Assembly: GCA_039545315.1 (NCBI GenBank)
Contig: BCIM01000004.1
Coordinates: 1,027,872 to 1,091,871, forward strand
Length of the DNA stretch: 64,000 bases
Reading direction: 5' to 3'
Source: Kondoa malvinella
Lineage: Eukaryota; Basidiomycota; Agaricostilbomycetes; Agaricostilbales; Kondoaceae
The notes under the pieces were generated by a model. That model was not told the DNA's origin. It ran no database searches and saw only the letters and a list, made by a program, of their open reading frames with translations. Shown here one piece after another: positions 20,737 through 32,079 of this stretch (positions are counted from its first letter, which is position 1; every line of letters begins with the position of its first letter). A program made the position numbers and the translations under genes.

Positions 20737-22057
20737 TTACCGTTGCGAGGTGAAGTGGACCTTTGAAAAGGTTGCTCCCGAACCACTCTCATACATTGGC
20801 AATTGCGCTTCTCGCACTGTACAAACAGTGTCAGTCTATTCTAAAAGGCATTGGGAGGGACTTACTGGGTGCGCTGATATTAAACACCTTCCTGTCCCGC
20901 TTGCTAGATGACGAAGAGGAAGCAGCAGTGCTGTGCTCCATATCCGGGTGATAAGCGTCAGAGGCATAATTCTTGCTTGCTGGAGCTCTGGAGAAGCGAT
21001 TGAAGAGGTTTCTTGCTGCGGAAGCGCCTTTGGCAGCGGTACCAACTGGCGAATCTGCATCTGGGACGAGCGCGCGTGTGCGGCGTAGAGATGTGCGGAA
21101 GAAGATGCCCTGAATAGCTCGATTAGTTCCTGATTAAGGAAATGTATAAGTAGCTCACGAGTAAAACGTTGAGCAGACCACAAATGAAGACCATCCAGCT
21201 TGCTACAGCTGGGAATGTGCCAATCCTGGACGAACATCAGATTGATATGGGAAGTACAATGAATCTGGCCTACTGATGCGAAAGCGTTCCAGCCGAAAGA
21301 TACACTTGAAAGATTCCCAGGAATCCAAGTCCGTGATCTCTACCCAGAGGCGGGAAGAAGGAGGTGTAAAAGTTTGACAGCCAAGGGAAAGCAAGTTCAC
21401 TCCCAATGAGAAAGAGCAAAGCGCAAATGTCGAGCCAGAGGTAGAGGCAAGTAAAGAGAATGCCGCCGGTCTGGATAGGTACGCTGGTATTTGGGTAATA
21501 ATCGCAGTCTTCTAGGATGAGACCTTCTTCGTCTTCCGATGCAAAAGCGAGGAAGTGTGGTTGAGGTGCTGATGTTGCTCTGGCAGCTAAGCGAGGCAGG
21601 CCTTGAGTAGCTTCTTCCAAGGCTGCTGCTCGAGACTGAGCTGCTTCAGTTGCTGCTGCTAGAGCACCGCTGCTGGGCTGTATGAGAGTAGTCGCAGCTG
21701 AGAGGGCCGTTGGTTCTACAGTCGAGGTCCGAGCGATAGAAGGAGTAGAAGTGGGCGATGAAGTGACCGAGCTGCTAACGTCGACATCCGTGTCCAGAAC
21801 ACTGACTTGATTGCGTCTGGAATATCCTTCGATGTTGCTAGCAGTCCGAAATTAGCTTTAGAGGAGGATAGAATAGCTGTAGACATACTCTTTCATGCTG
21901 AGTATCTGTCCGACCAGCAACAAGATCATTGCAACGACTCCGATGACACTTTTGCAAGTCATCAGTGGATTGATATGGACTTTCAAAACAGAACTCACCG
22001 AAGAGCATTGGCAATGAGAAACAGCAAGCTGCTCTTCTTGAAGAGAGCGAGGAGCAT
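20737..22057 (-). CDS. Fungal four-helix membrane protein, DUF7598-like
   Basis: Start at 22057 (MLLALFKKSSLLFLIANALR), continuing by splicing into VIGVVAMILLLVGQILSM, a long Ser/Thr/Ala-rich loop, then a conserved-looking DYYPNTSVPIQTGGILF, WLDICALLFLIGSELAFPW, PPLGRDHGLGFLGIFQ and, after a further intron, SWMVFICGLLNVLLGIFF. The pattern C-D-Y-x-P-x-T-x-V-P-x-Q-x-G-G and P-x-LGRD-x-GLG is characteristic of this family of fungal membrane proteins with unknown role. A final small exon ends at 20737 (MYESGSGATFSKVHF..), joined with a GTAAGT donor. The C-terminal Ser-rich tail is cytosolic. Convergent with the P450, 78 bases apart. Confidence 0.7.
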
Positions 22058-22650
22058 GATGGTATATGAGTGGTATCAAAGTGTTTCTTATCAAAAGAAG
22101 ATCAAGTCCAGCGTCCGGCGCTTTTGAGTGAAAGATGAGATGTGTGCAAGAGCAAGAGTAAACCGAGCGTGCTATGCGTCGCTTTATAGCAAGGGCGCCC
22201 ACAATAGGCCTGAGACCATAGGTTCGTGGTTTCTCAAAATGGTCCAGCGCTCGACGCAACATAAAAGACCAGAAGCAAGGACGTTAAGAGGAGATCTTCC
22301 TACACACATGGAGAGTTCTAGATGATAGCTCGTGTCCGTAGCGGAGGAACAGCGATAATGCAGTGCGGTTCAAGATTGGCTCAGACATGTTTCGTAGAAA
22401 ATTGCCATCACAAGAAGATACCTGTTTTCGGGCAGTTGCTGTTATATGCTGCGATTCCCAGCTTGAACATTGCATAGACGCTTCCAACTGATGCGTCGGA
22501 CAAAGTACTCGGTCGAGTGGGCGAAAGGCAGCTCTGGAACGAGAGCACCTGAGAGAATTACATGTCCGATCAATGCAAGAGAAGAGTGACACTCTAACGA
22601 CGATGTTGCATTTGCACAATAGCACAATACCTAGCGGAAAGAAAACCCAC
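22058..22650. other. Intergenic, promoter side of the DUF7598-like gene
   Basis: About 590 bases between a minus-strand start and the stop of the next minus-strand gene. Short open frames on both strands lack recognisable motifs. I see no RNA gene or repeat. Confidence 0.5.
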
Positions 22651-24703
22651 TCAAGCCTTTCCATCCAACTTTCGAAGAGCAGCATCCAACTCGCTCGGAA
22701 CGTCATACTCCCAGATCCACTTCATGCGACTCTGCAAAGATTCCGCAATCTTGTTCAGATCAGCGCCCTGAGGTCCATCGAATTGGTACATGAGACCAGC
22801 TTCGCGCGATGTTCGTCTAGTTGAACAATCAGCAGAGACCTGATAATGGGAGAACAGACTTACTGGACTTGAGTAGCTCGTTTATGCCTCACTTCGGAGT
22901 ACACTTCTAGCGCTTTCTTGATACGAGAAAGTCGATCGTCCATCTTGGATTCGCCAACGCTTGGATGACAGAGCAAGGCTGAGATGAAGAGGGCGTCCTA
23001 AAGTGCGATGAGCTGAGCACGCATACCATTTGAATACGACCTACCTCAATAGCTTGTCCAGCGCCTGAACCTTGATGAGGAGTCATCGCATGAGCCTGCA
23101 ATCACCATCAAGGGCGTTCTAAGATCTGCTTGGAAGACACTCACAGAGTCACCAATAAGCGCCACTCGATCATCTACTGCCAGCTCGAGTTCGGGAACAG
23201 CAAAGATGCCTGCAACTCTTCGTCAGACCATAAAACAAGCGATTCAGGCTTTGCGCATACCCCAAATGCTAGGCTTCTCAATCGCTTCAAGCATCTTCTT
23301 ACATTGAGGTGAAAAGTTTGAGTAATCCTCGCTGTATGACTGATGAGATGATTTCGCTGATACAGGCTGTGGACTGACAGCATTTCAGATTTAGGTCTGG
23401 GTTCAGCCCATGGACCTGAGAAAGACTTGAGGCTACTCAACGATAGGATTAGGGTTACCTTACCAGTATGATCGCCTAGCTTCTTGTGTTCTCGATCTTG
23501 AACAAAGCCGACAATATCTGACACATCGCTTAGTGATGCGGCGAAAAGAAGGAAATCCACGACCTACTGATGAGAGAGCCACCTCGAACTGGGAAATGTA
23601 AAATGTGACGACCTTTGCCGAAGCTGTCACCCAGAAGTATAAGACCATCGTCGCGGAGACTTTTCCGATTTGACTGACCACATTTGCTTCGTGCTGCAGT
23701 CGTTTCCCATTGCTTCTCTGAAGGTTTCAAGCGGTATCAAGCCTATTTCATTGTCGACTCGTGCCGTTGCCAGAAAAGAAGTCCGACTGACCTCTCCAAG
23801 CGACCCATTCTGCGTATCGGGCTGTTTGAGAAGCAACATCTAGACCTTTGCGTTCGTACAGGCACTTTCTGATGCGCGACTTGACTCCATCTGACTGTTG
23901 TGCAGCGCTGATATGAGTACTCGTTGAGTTGGACAAGGTGGACGAACAGCAATCAAGACATCTGCTTTCTGATCTGCCTGATTATCGAAATGCAAGGTGA
24001 CTTCCTTGTCGTCAATCGAGTACCCAGAGCAAGCATGACCAAAGTTTGATGCTTTATTGTCGACTAGCTTGACCATTTCGTCCAGGAAGTCGGCTCTTTT
24101 GTATCATCAGCTAAGTGCATCAGATGGACTGGTCAAATTACCTATGCACACTGCCTCGACCAGCATTGCTGCCCTTGACCTACACCCTATCAGCGGGTTC
24201 TGGGATAGATCGACAATGGCTTACTGTTGTGAACTCCTTCATTGACTCTGGATGATCTGCCTCGCCGCACATAAAGTCGAACCAGAGGTCCGGCGATAGG
24301 TCTGCATTCTGTGCGACCTTACGAAAGCCATCGCCGACGTCTTTACTGACTAGAAGGCAAGGTGAGCTAAAAACAATCCTGTGCTTTGCTCTAGCCTACT
24401 CATGTGCAGTGACTTTTGCGCATTTGGACCAAAGGATACACCAGCTCCGATATCTGCTGTATGCTTCAAACTGCTGCACACTGTCGAACAGTACATGTTT
24501 GCCCACCTGCGAATTTGGGTGCTTGCTCATAAATCTTGATGTCAACGTTGGCACCGTCCTTTTCATGTTGCAGTAAAGCCAAGACGCATGTCAGACCAGC
24601 GATACCGCCTGTACATGCTCAGCCAACAAGCTTGAGATGCTATTTATCGCTGCTCACCGCCAACAACTGCTATTCTCAATTTCGGCTCTGTCGTTCCAGT
24701 CAT
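22651..24703 (-). CDS. FAD-dependent monooxygenase, salicylate-hydroxylase-like
   Basis: Class A flavoprotein monooxygenase that hydroxylates an aromatic ring using NAD(P)H. Start at 24703 gives MTGTTEPKLRIAVVGG, spliced to GIAGLTCVLALLQHEKDG, the GxGxxG dinucleotide-binding fold, then DIKIYEQA. Later exons give FLDEMVKLVDNKASNFG, VTLHFDNQADQKADVLI, VKSRIRKCLYERKG (the family's IR..S/CD region is near here), FGKGRHILHFPV and the C-terminal SRMKWIWEYDVPSELD at the end, as in salicylate hydroxylases. The gene carries roughly ten introns, mostly around 50 nt, and no premature stop I could confirm. Substrate not predictable; phenolic carboxylate is an inference. Confidence 0.8.
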
Positions 24704-24891
24704 GTCTTCGATGCGTCTTAGAAGGTCTATTGATGTATCAAAGATACTCTCGGCCGTAGGATCGCCGCTGCTAGGCAGAATAATGAACAAGAACTCGTCT
24801 CTGCTAATTCATATCAGCCCCACGGGGGAACGATTCTGCCATTGCCATCATCACTTAGGGCACGAGTACGATTAGATACTTGATTGCAAAA

Positions 24892-25452
24892 CTAAAGTCC
24901 TGATACTCCTGACTGTGCGCCAGCTTTCATTTGCTTCATCGGTAAAGCCAGAAGCTTCTCTTCCTTAGTCAAAATACGGCCAACGGCTCGTTCTTTCTTC
25001 CCATACACCAACTTTCGCGGCAATGGTTGCGTTCTTCTCATTTCCGCCAGATAGTTCTTGACTATTGTCTCCCTGTTCTTGACGGAGTTTGTGGAAGCTT
25101 CAGGTCCTGGTGGGTATTTCTTGACCGGCTCCTTCGGTATATTTGCAGCGCTCGTGTATGGTCCGCTTCTATTCGCAGGTGCAGTCAACTTGCTTGCAAC
25201 AAACTCGTAGAAGCTTGACGAGCGACTCGAAGGTCGATGGTGATCGACTGCTTCGGACCTATGAGCAGGCAGATTCGGGGACTCCCTCTGCGTAGCAGTA
25301 GTGTTAGTATGGACCGAACTCGTAGCATGAGGCGAGTGAGTCTGAGCTGCTGAGGTACTGGATGGGTTGTTCGCCTTGGATGTTGTTGTCGAGCTTCGGT
25401 CCGCTTTCTTGAAGGGGCGGAGTTTATCGAGAACTTTCGGAATGATAGGCAT
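24892..25452 (-). CDS. Hypothetical basic protein, 186 residues, single exon
   Basis: Start at 25452 (MPIIPKVLDKLRPFKKADR), a Ser/Thr/His-rich disordered middle (about residues 20-85), then FYEFVASKLTAP, a Lys-rich linker and a likely conserved C-terminal block KNRETIVKNYLAEM followed by LPRKLVYGKKERAVGRILT and KEEKLLALPMKQM. No family recognised. The C-terminal block looks like a short conserved helix pair. Its stop lies 189 bases from the flavin monooxygenase start. Confidence 0.6.
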   Translation of the reverse strand: MPIIPKVLDKLRPFKKADRSSTTTSKANNPSSTSAAQTHSPHATSSVHTNTTATQRESPNLPAHRSEAVDHHRPSSRSSSFYEFVASKLTAPANRSGPYTSAANIPKEPVKKYPPGPEASTNSVKNRETIVKNYLAEMRRTQPLPRKLVYGKKERAVGRILTKEEKLLALPMKQMKAGAQSGVSGL

Positions 25453-25780
25453 AGCTGTGATTCTTTCTTGAGGAGCAAATTGGTTGTAGAGAGAAGAGAG
25501 AAAGCTGATTGCTAGCCGGTGGATTTAGACCATGAGGCATCGCCTCTCGCACTGCCGTCCGCGACAATTCCTCCGATCGTCCAGAAATCACCAACAAGAT
25601 AGTCTTCAGGGTTGCACAGAGACAGCGACAAGGCGGTACCGAGGCAGAAGAGACAGAATAGGTTTCGGTATAGTCGGAAGAAAGCTTCTCTATTCTACAA
25701 GTTAAATGTTGGGTATGACTGCGTCTACAGCATATTAACAAGTCAGCTTTGCTCAGCAGCATCAATGAGAATCACTCACC
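25453..25780. other. Intergenic, nothing recognised
   Basis: 328 bases between two minus-strand genes; presumably the terminator of the bromodomain gene and the promoter of the basic protein gene. No repeat or RNA gene seen. Confidence 0.45.
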
Positions 25781-27194
25781 TCAAACCTCCAAGCTATCAT
25801 AAACATGAACCAACCCTTCAGCAACCTCACACAACTCATGCGCCGCTCTCGCATACTCGCTCTCCGGTGGATTAAACATGACGGCATTCGCAAAGATAAG
25901 CAACAACTCTTTCCTAAAATCCTGGCTGGTCGTGATTGATCCTTCGCGGACTTTCTTGCCCACAGTCTTGAGATCCATCGGTTGTTTGATGAGACTGTGA
26001 TAGCCTGGTGCTTCTGATTCTCTTACAGGTGAAAGAAAGATTGAAGCGCGGGAATCGGCGGTGATCTGGGAAAGTATTTGTAAGATGGAGGCGCGGAATT
26101 TCTTGAGAGCTGCTTTTTCTTCTGCGGTGGAAAGGGTAGGCGTATCTGCTTCTTCCGTCTTCATGCGCTTGTTCCGTGTGGAAGGTGCAGGTGATTCTCG
26201 ATCAGTAGCGGGAGTAGCTGTACGTTTTCGTTTTCGGTCAACGGCTGTCAGACCCTTTACAATCAATATCTCGAAAGAAACGGCTGAATGGAAGCTGACC
26301 TTTTGTGCCCTTCCGAGGCTTCTTTGCAACTGGTGCCTCTTCCTCCTCTTCAGCAGCAACAGATGGCGTTCCAGCATCCTCCTCTTCTTCTGGTATCGCT
26401 TCAGGCACCTCACTTCGCTCTCTACTAGGAGCTTCCTCTTTCGCTGTTCTCGAGCTCCTTCTATTGGCAGCAACTTTCTTTCCCTTCTTCTTGCTCGCAG
26501 GAGGATCTTCTAAAATCGGAACATCCGCCAGAACAGGTAACGGACTACCTTCTTCCTGCGCCGCCTGTTTCTCTAAAGCAGTCTCCTCTACTTCAGCTTG
26601 TTGCTCAATACCAGTTCCAGCCTCTTCAGTAATAGCTTCGAGCTCGTCTTTAGGTTCTTCGGTAGGTTGAGCAGCGGCCACTTCTGCTGCTATCCGATCA
26701 TCCCAAATACCAGCTTTGATCTCTTCTATTTCTCTATACAGGGTCCTATACAATGTGTCAACGGGGAGGACCTGAACGAGAAATCATGGGAAAGGCTTAC
26801 TTGAACGTGTCTTCCTCCGCAGCTATTTGAGCTCGCAACTCATACACTCTAGCCATGAAATGTTTCCTCGCCAGCTGAACATGCTGCTTTGCTTTCGCTT
26901 TCGCTCCTTCTGGATAGCCTTCCGTCCTGTTTGGCCTATGAGTCGACAAAACAATAGACAGGCAATCAAGACGAACATATCGACGTCTAATTCCTTCATA
27001 AGTTGTGTATACATAGCTTGAGCAGTCCCTTCGTCTTGCAGTAAAGTGTTGTCGAGCAGCGGATGACCGGACAAAGTTTGGCAAATGACAGGCCAAGCAG
27101 TGTTGCCGTGTTCATGCACGAGTTGAGCGAGCAACATGGCTTCTGTTGCGCTCAGGCTGGATGTGGATATCTCCATTCGGGTATTTTCTGACAT
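25781..27194 (-). CDS. BRD8/Bdc1-like bromodomain protein (NuA4 histone acetyltransferase subunit)
   Basis: Start at 27194 (MSENTRMEISTSSLSATEAM). The first block, SATEAMLLAQLVHEHGNTAW, is a SANT-like helix as in BRD8. Next come KAKQHVQLARKHFMARVYEL and LYREIEEIKAGIWDDRIAAE, then a long acidic and then Lys-rich linker, and the bromodomain at the C-terminus: LKKFRASILQILSQI, SIFLSPV, PGYHSLIKQPMDLKTVGKKV, FRKELLLIFANAVMFNPPES, YARAAHELCEVAEGL. The N of FANAVMFN is the acetyl-lysine anchor. N-terminal SANT-like block plus C-terminal bromodomain is the arrangement of fission-yeast Bdc1 and animal BRD8 in NuA4, so a role in reading acetylated histones is a strong inference. Confidence 0.8.
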
Positions 27195-27309
27195 GGCTGT
27201 CAACAACAGACGAAAGCTGGCGGATGACAATAAAGGTGATGCATCAATACAATTCGATTATACACAGACGAAGTACTGCAGATATACACAGATGCAAGGA
27301 ACAATTACT

Positions 27310-28823
27310 CAATGAGCTCGCGTCGGCTCTTGCAGCGAAGCTTTCGCTTCAGCCTCAGTCTTTTGAGCCCAGGCCTGCGACTCCTCCTGTACCCTGCATC
27401 AGCATTGCTTGATAATACACGAGATAGGATCTACTGACAGCACTGTAGCCCGCGCGAGTACCTCGCACGGTTGCGTCAGGTTCTCTGATGGCGAATGGGT
27501 TCTGGACATCTTGATCTTTCAAGTCTAAGAACAGCGTCAGTATGATGTGTATAAAGCATGGGGGTTCACGTACTGGCCAGTGAATGATTCACGAACCGAT
27601 GATTACTCTCGTCAGCTCGGATAGCGTAGATCATCTGTCGCTCGATTAGCAGACTCTTTTGAAACAGGCGAAAGGAACATACATCAAGCAAAGTAGCATC
27701 CTTGCTCATTCGCCAGTAATCAATCGCAATCTGAGGTGCACCAACGTTCTCCCATTCTGGAAGTCTTCCTTCTTCTAGCTCTTTGATGATCAGCGTACTA
27801 GTTATTATCAGTACTGATCGTTTCATCGGTCAATGATGCCCACTAGGTATGGACAGCCTCTTCTTCGAGCTTTCCAACGAAGCGATGGCAGGACGAAGGT
27901 GAGATAAGGTAGGAGAGGAAGAAAGCCTGCAGACCAAAATTAGACGTGAGCTTAATGTAGTGAAGTGGACATACGTTAAAGAAGACGCCTTGAGCAGCAA
28001 TAATCATAGCTCGAAGGAAGATACCAGGTTGGCGAATCTTCATAAAGCAGAGTAGGTGCATGCGCTCGTTCTCGGCTCTGCATAGCATGTCAGTATCAGA
28101 TCCATGCTGCTGTCAAGGGATGAAAGGTCACTGACTCAGCTAGCAAGGTATGTATCCATCCTCCATCTCGCTTGAGCAAGCGGAGTGATCGCAAATGCCG
28201 TAGCACAGATGCGCAAGATCCAGGTACACCAGCAATACTTTCCAAGAAAAGACTGCGAGCTATATATCGCGTCAGCTCTTTATCGAGTGAGCAGCACGAT
28301 GAACTCACCCATCCAATCCTTCTCCGTCATGACTAGTCGTTTTGCTCGCAACTCTTCCAGACTCATGCTCTTTTGTGCTTCGGTGGGAGTAAATTGCTTG
28401 TATCGAGTGGCGATATCGAACAGTGTCCTAGCGCTTGCGACCATCCACGTCGCTAGATAGTCTTTCACCTCTCGGTTTTGGTGATGCACCACTTTGACGG
28501 AGTGTAATTCGTCCTTGGTATATGAGGGCCACGGCATGGCTTGAAACATACATGTGAGCACCGAAGCTGGTACTGGAATGATCGTAGGCTTACTCCATTT
28601 CTCGTGAGTGAGGGCTTGGTCGTCTATCTTGCGAATGGCAGCGACCTTGCGAGAGTCTGGGTATGCGTGGCACAAAGTGAGGCAGAATGTCTTAGATCAC
28701 GAAGGAGAGCGGACCATGGTAGTGAGGACCTTCTGAGCTGTAATAGCGTACAGCCATAGTGCGAGAGGCGATAGGCAGTCGAGCAGCGAGACGTATGTTT
28801 GGTGACAGATTTCGAGTCAGCAT
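27310..28823 (-). CDS. AOX1: Alternative oxidase, mitochondrial
   Basis: Ubiquinol:oxygen oxidoreductase of the inner membrane, bypassing complexes III and IV. Start at 28823 gives an Arg-rich presequence ([17 protein letters not shown]). Splicing of several introns gives the di-iron ligands in order: LESIAGVPG (first Glu), [10 protein letters not shown] (Glu and His), LEEEAVHT (Glu), and [14 protein letters not shown] (Glu and His). [37 protein letters not shown] and [13 protein letters not shown] are also typical. The C-terminal exon ends at 27310 with a charged [12 protein letters not shown] tail. Around the first ligand, G-S-C-A-S-V-L-R-H replaces the common G-M-V-A-G-M-L-R-H (see findings). 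The promoter region carries a GATT repeat. Confidence 0.93.
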
Positions 28824-29215
28824 ATTGGGTTGATTGTCGTTGGATCGATTGATTGATTGATTGAAAGATGGCAGACACTGGTCAAGAGGCAAAGAGGGTA
28901 CACAGCAGACGGGAGGAAACGCGAGCACCTGACTTCCGCGCGGAACTGGACGACTCCGGGACGGACGAACACAGATAGGGAGCGGATCCGGGAGGCGATC
29001 TCTTGGCTGCACAAGGTCTACTGTGCACAAGTAGCGTGTCAGAATTCAAGAACAATCGGAGTCAAGAAGCAATTGTTCGATGACTGTTAACGGCAAAAAG
29101 GACGACAAATGGCATGTCTCAGCTCAAGTGTCAGCAGCGCTGTACAGGTTCCTGGTGCTCATTAGCAAGAGTGAAGCGCGGACGCGTGCCAAGTTATCCT
29201 ATCTTGGATTGGATT
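28824..29215. other. AOX upstream region
   Basis: 392 bases between the alternative oxidase start codon and the stop codon of the purine nucleoside phosphorylase gene. Contains the GATT repeat close to the ATG. No TATA box I would defend. Confidence 0.5.
28847..28864. repeat. (GATT)4 microsatellite
   Basis: Four perfect copies of the tetramer followed by GA, 24 bases upstream of the alternative oxidase start codon, so within the 5' leader or promoter. Length variation at such a site could change expression; that is inference. Confidence 0.85.
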
Positions 29216-30472
29216 TCACTTGCATGACAGCTCAATCACGGTCTCTACCAGCTTCTTCATATCTTCTGCTTTCGCTCTGCCCATCTCGAGCACCTGTCAT
29301 CGAGAGCTTGTTGAGAATACTGCACAAACGAGCAAGCGAGATGACTGACCTCCTCATGACTGGCCTTCTCCAGCTCAGGCTCCCTGATGGGTTTACCAGC
29401 CATTTCCGCCTCGGCTGCAGCTCGAGCATCTCTATACGACGCTAGGATAACGCTGTTCGTCACTAGCGAGAGTACCAATACGCGAATACCCTATGACGTT
29501 CTCAGCAACTTCATACTAGTTTCTTGAAAGACTGACCATATGCCTAGCGACAATCACTTCGGGTACAGTACTTGCTCCTATATCAACAATCATCTTTGAT
29601 CCAAGGACGAAGAACTCACGACATGCCTACTACATCCGCGCCCGCTGCACGCAAGAACTTCCCTTCCGCTGTGGTTTCGTATGAAGGTCCAGCAACCCAG
29701 ACATAGTTTCCTTCTACGAGCGCATCGCTTGGAAAGCCGAGCTTGGAGGAAGCGATGAAAGCATTCTTGCGGAGTTCAAAATCGTAGGCTGCTCGAATGA
29801 GCAAGGAACTACGGGAAGCAAGATAGACAAACCATCTGACATCGGAGGGAAGCGAGGACCCATGGAAGAGTCGTTGATGCCTATTAGCGGGTTCCAGGAT
29901 GTCTGCAAATGTGTTCAGTCCATAAGCAGTGGAGAAAAGGACTAGCAAACCAAAGAACAAAGCGACACGTGATCCCTCTGCGCAGCTATCAGCTCGAATA
30001 GTAGATAAGAGAGTATAGCGTACCAAAGCAACAATAGTCCCAGGCTTCAAATCTTCCCTCAATCCACCCGCGGCATTCGTGACTATCGTCATCTTCACGC
30101 CAAGCGCTCCAAATACCCTCATAGGAAAGACCACATCGCTCATAGGATGACCTTCATACGCGTGAAATCTGCCCATCTGAGCCACAACCGGTACTCCTGA
30201 TAGTAAGCCAAAAGCGAGCGTCGACGCATGACCTTGAACAGTCGCGCTGGTAAAGCCAATGTCATTGTAGGAGACGAGAACTTTGTCTTGTAGCTGATCT
30301 GCAAGTCCTGATAGACCACTGTAAAGGGCGCGTGAGCTTATCTCTGACGTCTTATGTGATTCTCTCACCTGCCGCAGACAATAGCTACGTGCGGCTGTTG
30401 TAGCTCCTTGGGCAGCTTGGCGAGGATGGCGGTCTTGCTCGTCTGGATACGTTTGCTGTATTCTTCAGACAT
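29216..30472 (-). CDS. PNP1: Purine nucleoside phosphorylase
   Basis: Cytosolic salvage enzyme that splits inosine and guanosine with phosphate. Start at 30472 (MSEEYSKRIQTSKTAIL). Family motifs in order: GFTSATVQGHAST, VVAQMGRFHAYEGH, MRVFGALGVKMTIVTNAAGG, and, across an intron in a second frame, NPLIGINDSSMGPRFPPMSD. Then AYDFELRKNAF, YVWVAGPSYETTAEGKFLR, AGADVVGMS joined to TVPEVIVARHMGIRVL, SLVTNSV, and a C-terminal helix ending ETVIELSCK at 29216. The purine-binding E (YET), M (GMS) and N (VTN) are present. Four or so introns of about 50-70 nt. Confidence 0.92.
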
Positions 30473-30547
30473 GATGACAGTTCGCGGTTGACCGCGACAC
30501 AGCTTGGCGAGGTGTCGGACAGCACATGGACATGTTATGAGTCCCTG

Positions 30548-31166
30548 CTATGCTTTAGCTGTGAAGCACTGAAAGCCAAGATCGAAGACTAATGATGTGG
30601 CATTGCATCGATCCCATAACCCTTCATGCTGTTTCAACAAAGTACTGCTAGTAGTCGCAGCGCCCACAATATCCGCAGTCTTCTGAGCTGCACGCCGTAT
30701 AGTCTGGCTCCTCATAGCTATTGTACATCCAGCTTTAGCTTAAACACTGAATCCGCTCGCAGATGGACTCACTTCGGATTATTGTACCTTTCATCGGCCT
30801 CATCGTCACCGCCCCAGAGATCTTCAGCGATATTGTCCTCTTCGTCTAACTTGAGAAGTCGCTGCAGTCCTTCGGTCTTCTGCAAGAGATCCATCAGACG
30901 TTCAGCAAGATCGTAAGCCGGATCGCGCTTGGAGCCATGGCTGCGATGTTGCCATCCTAAGCGCCAGTCTTCGCGGGTGAGTTTCAGTTCGGTGGGCATA
31001 CGAAGAGGGTGGAAGAGGGGTATGCATGTGCGCCGGTAAAGCGGGCACGAAAGATTTGGCTGTCGGTATGACTGAAGTCCCATTCGGCTGTCTTCTGCTG
31101 AATTTTCCACTCTTCGAAGCATTCGCTAAGCTGAGGTAGGAGATCTACAAGCTGTGTGAGTGTCAT
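30548..31166 (-). CDS. Hypothetical protein, 5' exon structure uncertain
   Basis: A well-supported central exon reads WRLGWQHRSHGSKRDP, YDLAERLMDLLQKTEGLQRL, LKLDEEDNIAEDLWGGDDEA and DERYNNPK, then a GTGAGT donor joins to a last exon SQTIRRAAQKTADIVGAATT and HEGLWDRCNA, ending at 30548. Two 5' versions are possible: an ATG at 31166 (MTLTQLVDLLPQLSE) in another frame, joined by an intron of about 80-92 nt, or an ATG at 31122 read straight through. I prefer the first because its frame gives a better helix. No family recognised. Convergent with nothing; it lies 76 bases from the PNP start on the same strand. Confidence 0.5.
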
Positions 31167-32079
31167 GTTCAACGCGGAGACTTTGTTTCACGCGCCTGCA
31201 TAAGCCTTTTGGTGAGCAGCCGTGATTTCCGCTCCCTGGCGACCTCCGATATATTTGTAGCATTCACCGCCCATATTATATAGTGTTGAAAGGGGAAAGA
31301 AGAGCCAGAAAGACCGGCACGAAGCGTAGCTGGTTGGCCATTTCGCCGCAGTAGATAATACAGTCGAGGCAATTACGCGAAACCGGCCGCATAGTTTAAG
31401 CTGATAGATTGCAATCAATATGAAGCACGCGGCCAGAGACTGACCGCGTAGACAGTAGGCGGACGAAGATGGCATCAAGACGTAATTAGTATAGAGACCG
31501 CAGAGGGGTAGTAAGGGCAGATGAGAGACTAGAGACGTTGCACAGTACACAATACAGAGCGGCGAGACGGTAGAGGATCCACGAGAACATTGGGATGATA
31601 GCGCTGAGGCAAGAAAACGCACAGCCCATATTGCAGTAATACGGAAAGGCTGCAGGTTCGCGACGTCTTACGCAGACAAGACATGCCTATTGAGCTGGAG
31701 AAGGAACGTGGACGCAGTATCCAAGTCAAGCTCAGTACAGCAAGGCGAGACATAAAGAGGCCAAAGCTGGCATCAGAGGTGTCCACGAGACCCAGAGGGA
31801 AAGCACCGCTTTTGGCGTACTCGCGCATGATTTACAGACACGAGGATAGACGAGGATGCACTGCTTAAGCACTCTTAAGCTGACGGCGACAGCGTCCGAG
31901 AGCAAGCTTGCCTTTGCTTCGAACAGCGAGATAGCCACCCTTCTGAATCCTTCTCGTCGCTCCGTATACTTCTCTTGTTGCCAACGACGAGCAGCAGCTG
32001 TCTTGTCAAATAACTCTCAATCCAAGCAGTCAATCGAAATTCCTTCCAATCGCTCAAGCAGAACATCTCAAGGTCAACT
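31167..32079. other. Intergenic, divergent, with an unassigned 99-residue frame
   Basis: About 910 bases between divergent genes. A minus-strand frame, 31529-31828, starts MREYAKSGAFPLGLVDTSDA and contains a hydrophobic stretch (LFMSRLAVLSLTWIL); I cannot decide whether it is a gene. A TATA-like stretch sits near 31271-31278 on the minus strand beside a pyrimidine-rich tract. See findings. Confidence 0.4.

Noticed and set aside
22128..23560. Several 60-130 residue frames around the flavin monooxygenase
   Set aside because: They are parts of the monooxygenase exons in other frames or antisense.
18482..24703. A secondary-metabolite gene cluster (P450, membrane protein, flavin monooxygenase)
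   Set aside because: No backbone synthase, no cluster-specific regulator, and the genes between are ordinary fungal families; adjacency alone is not enough.
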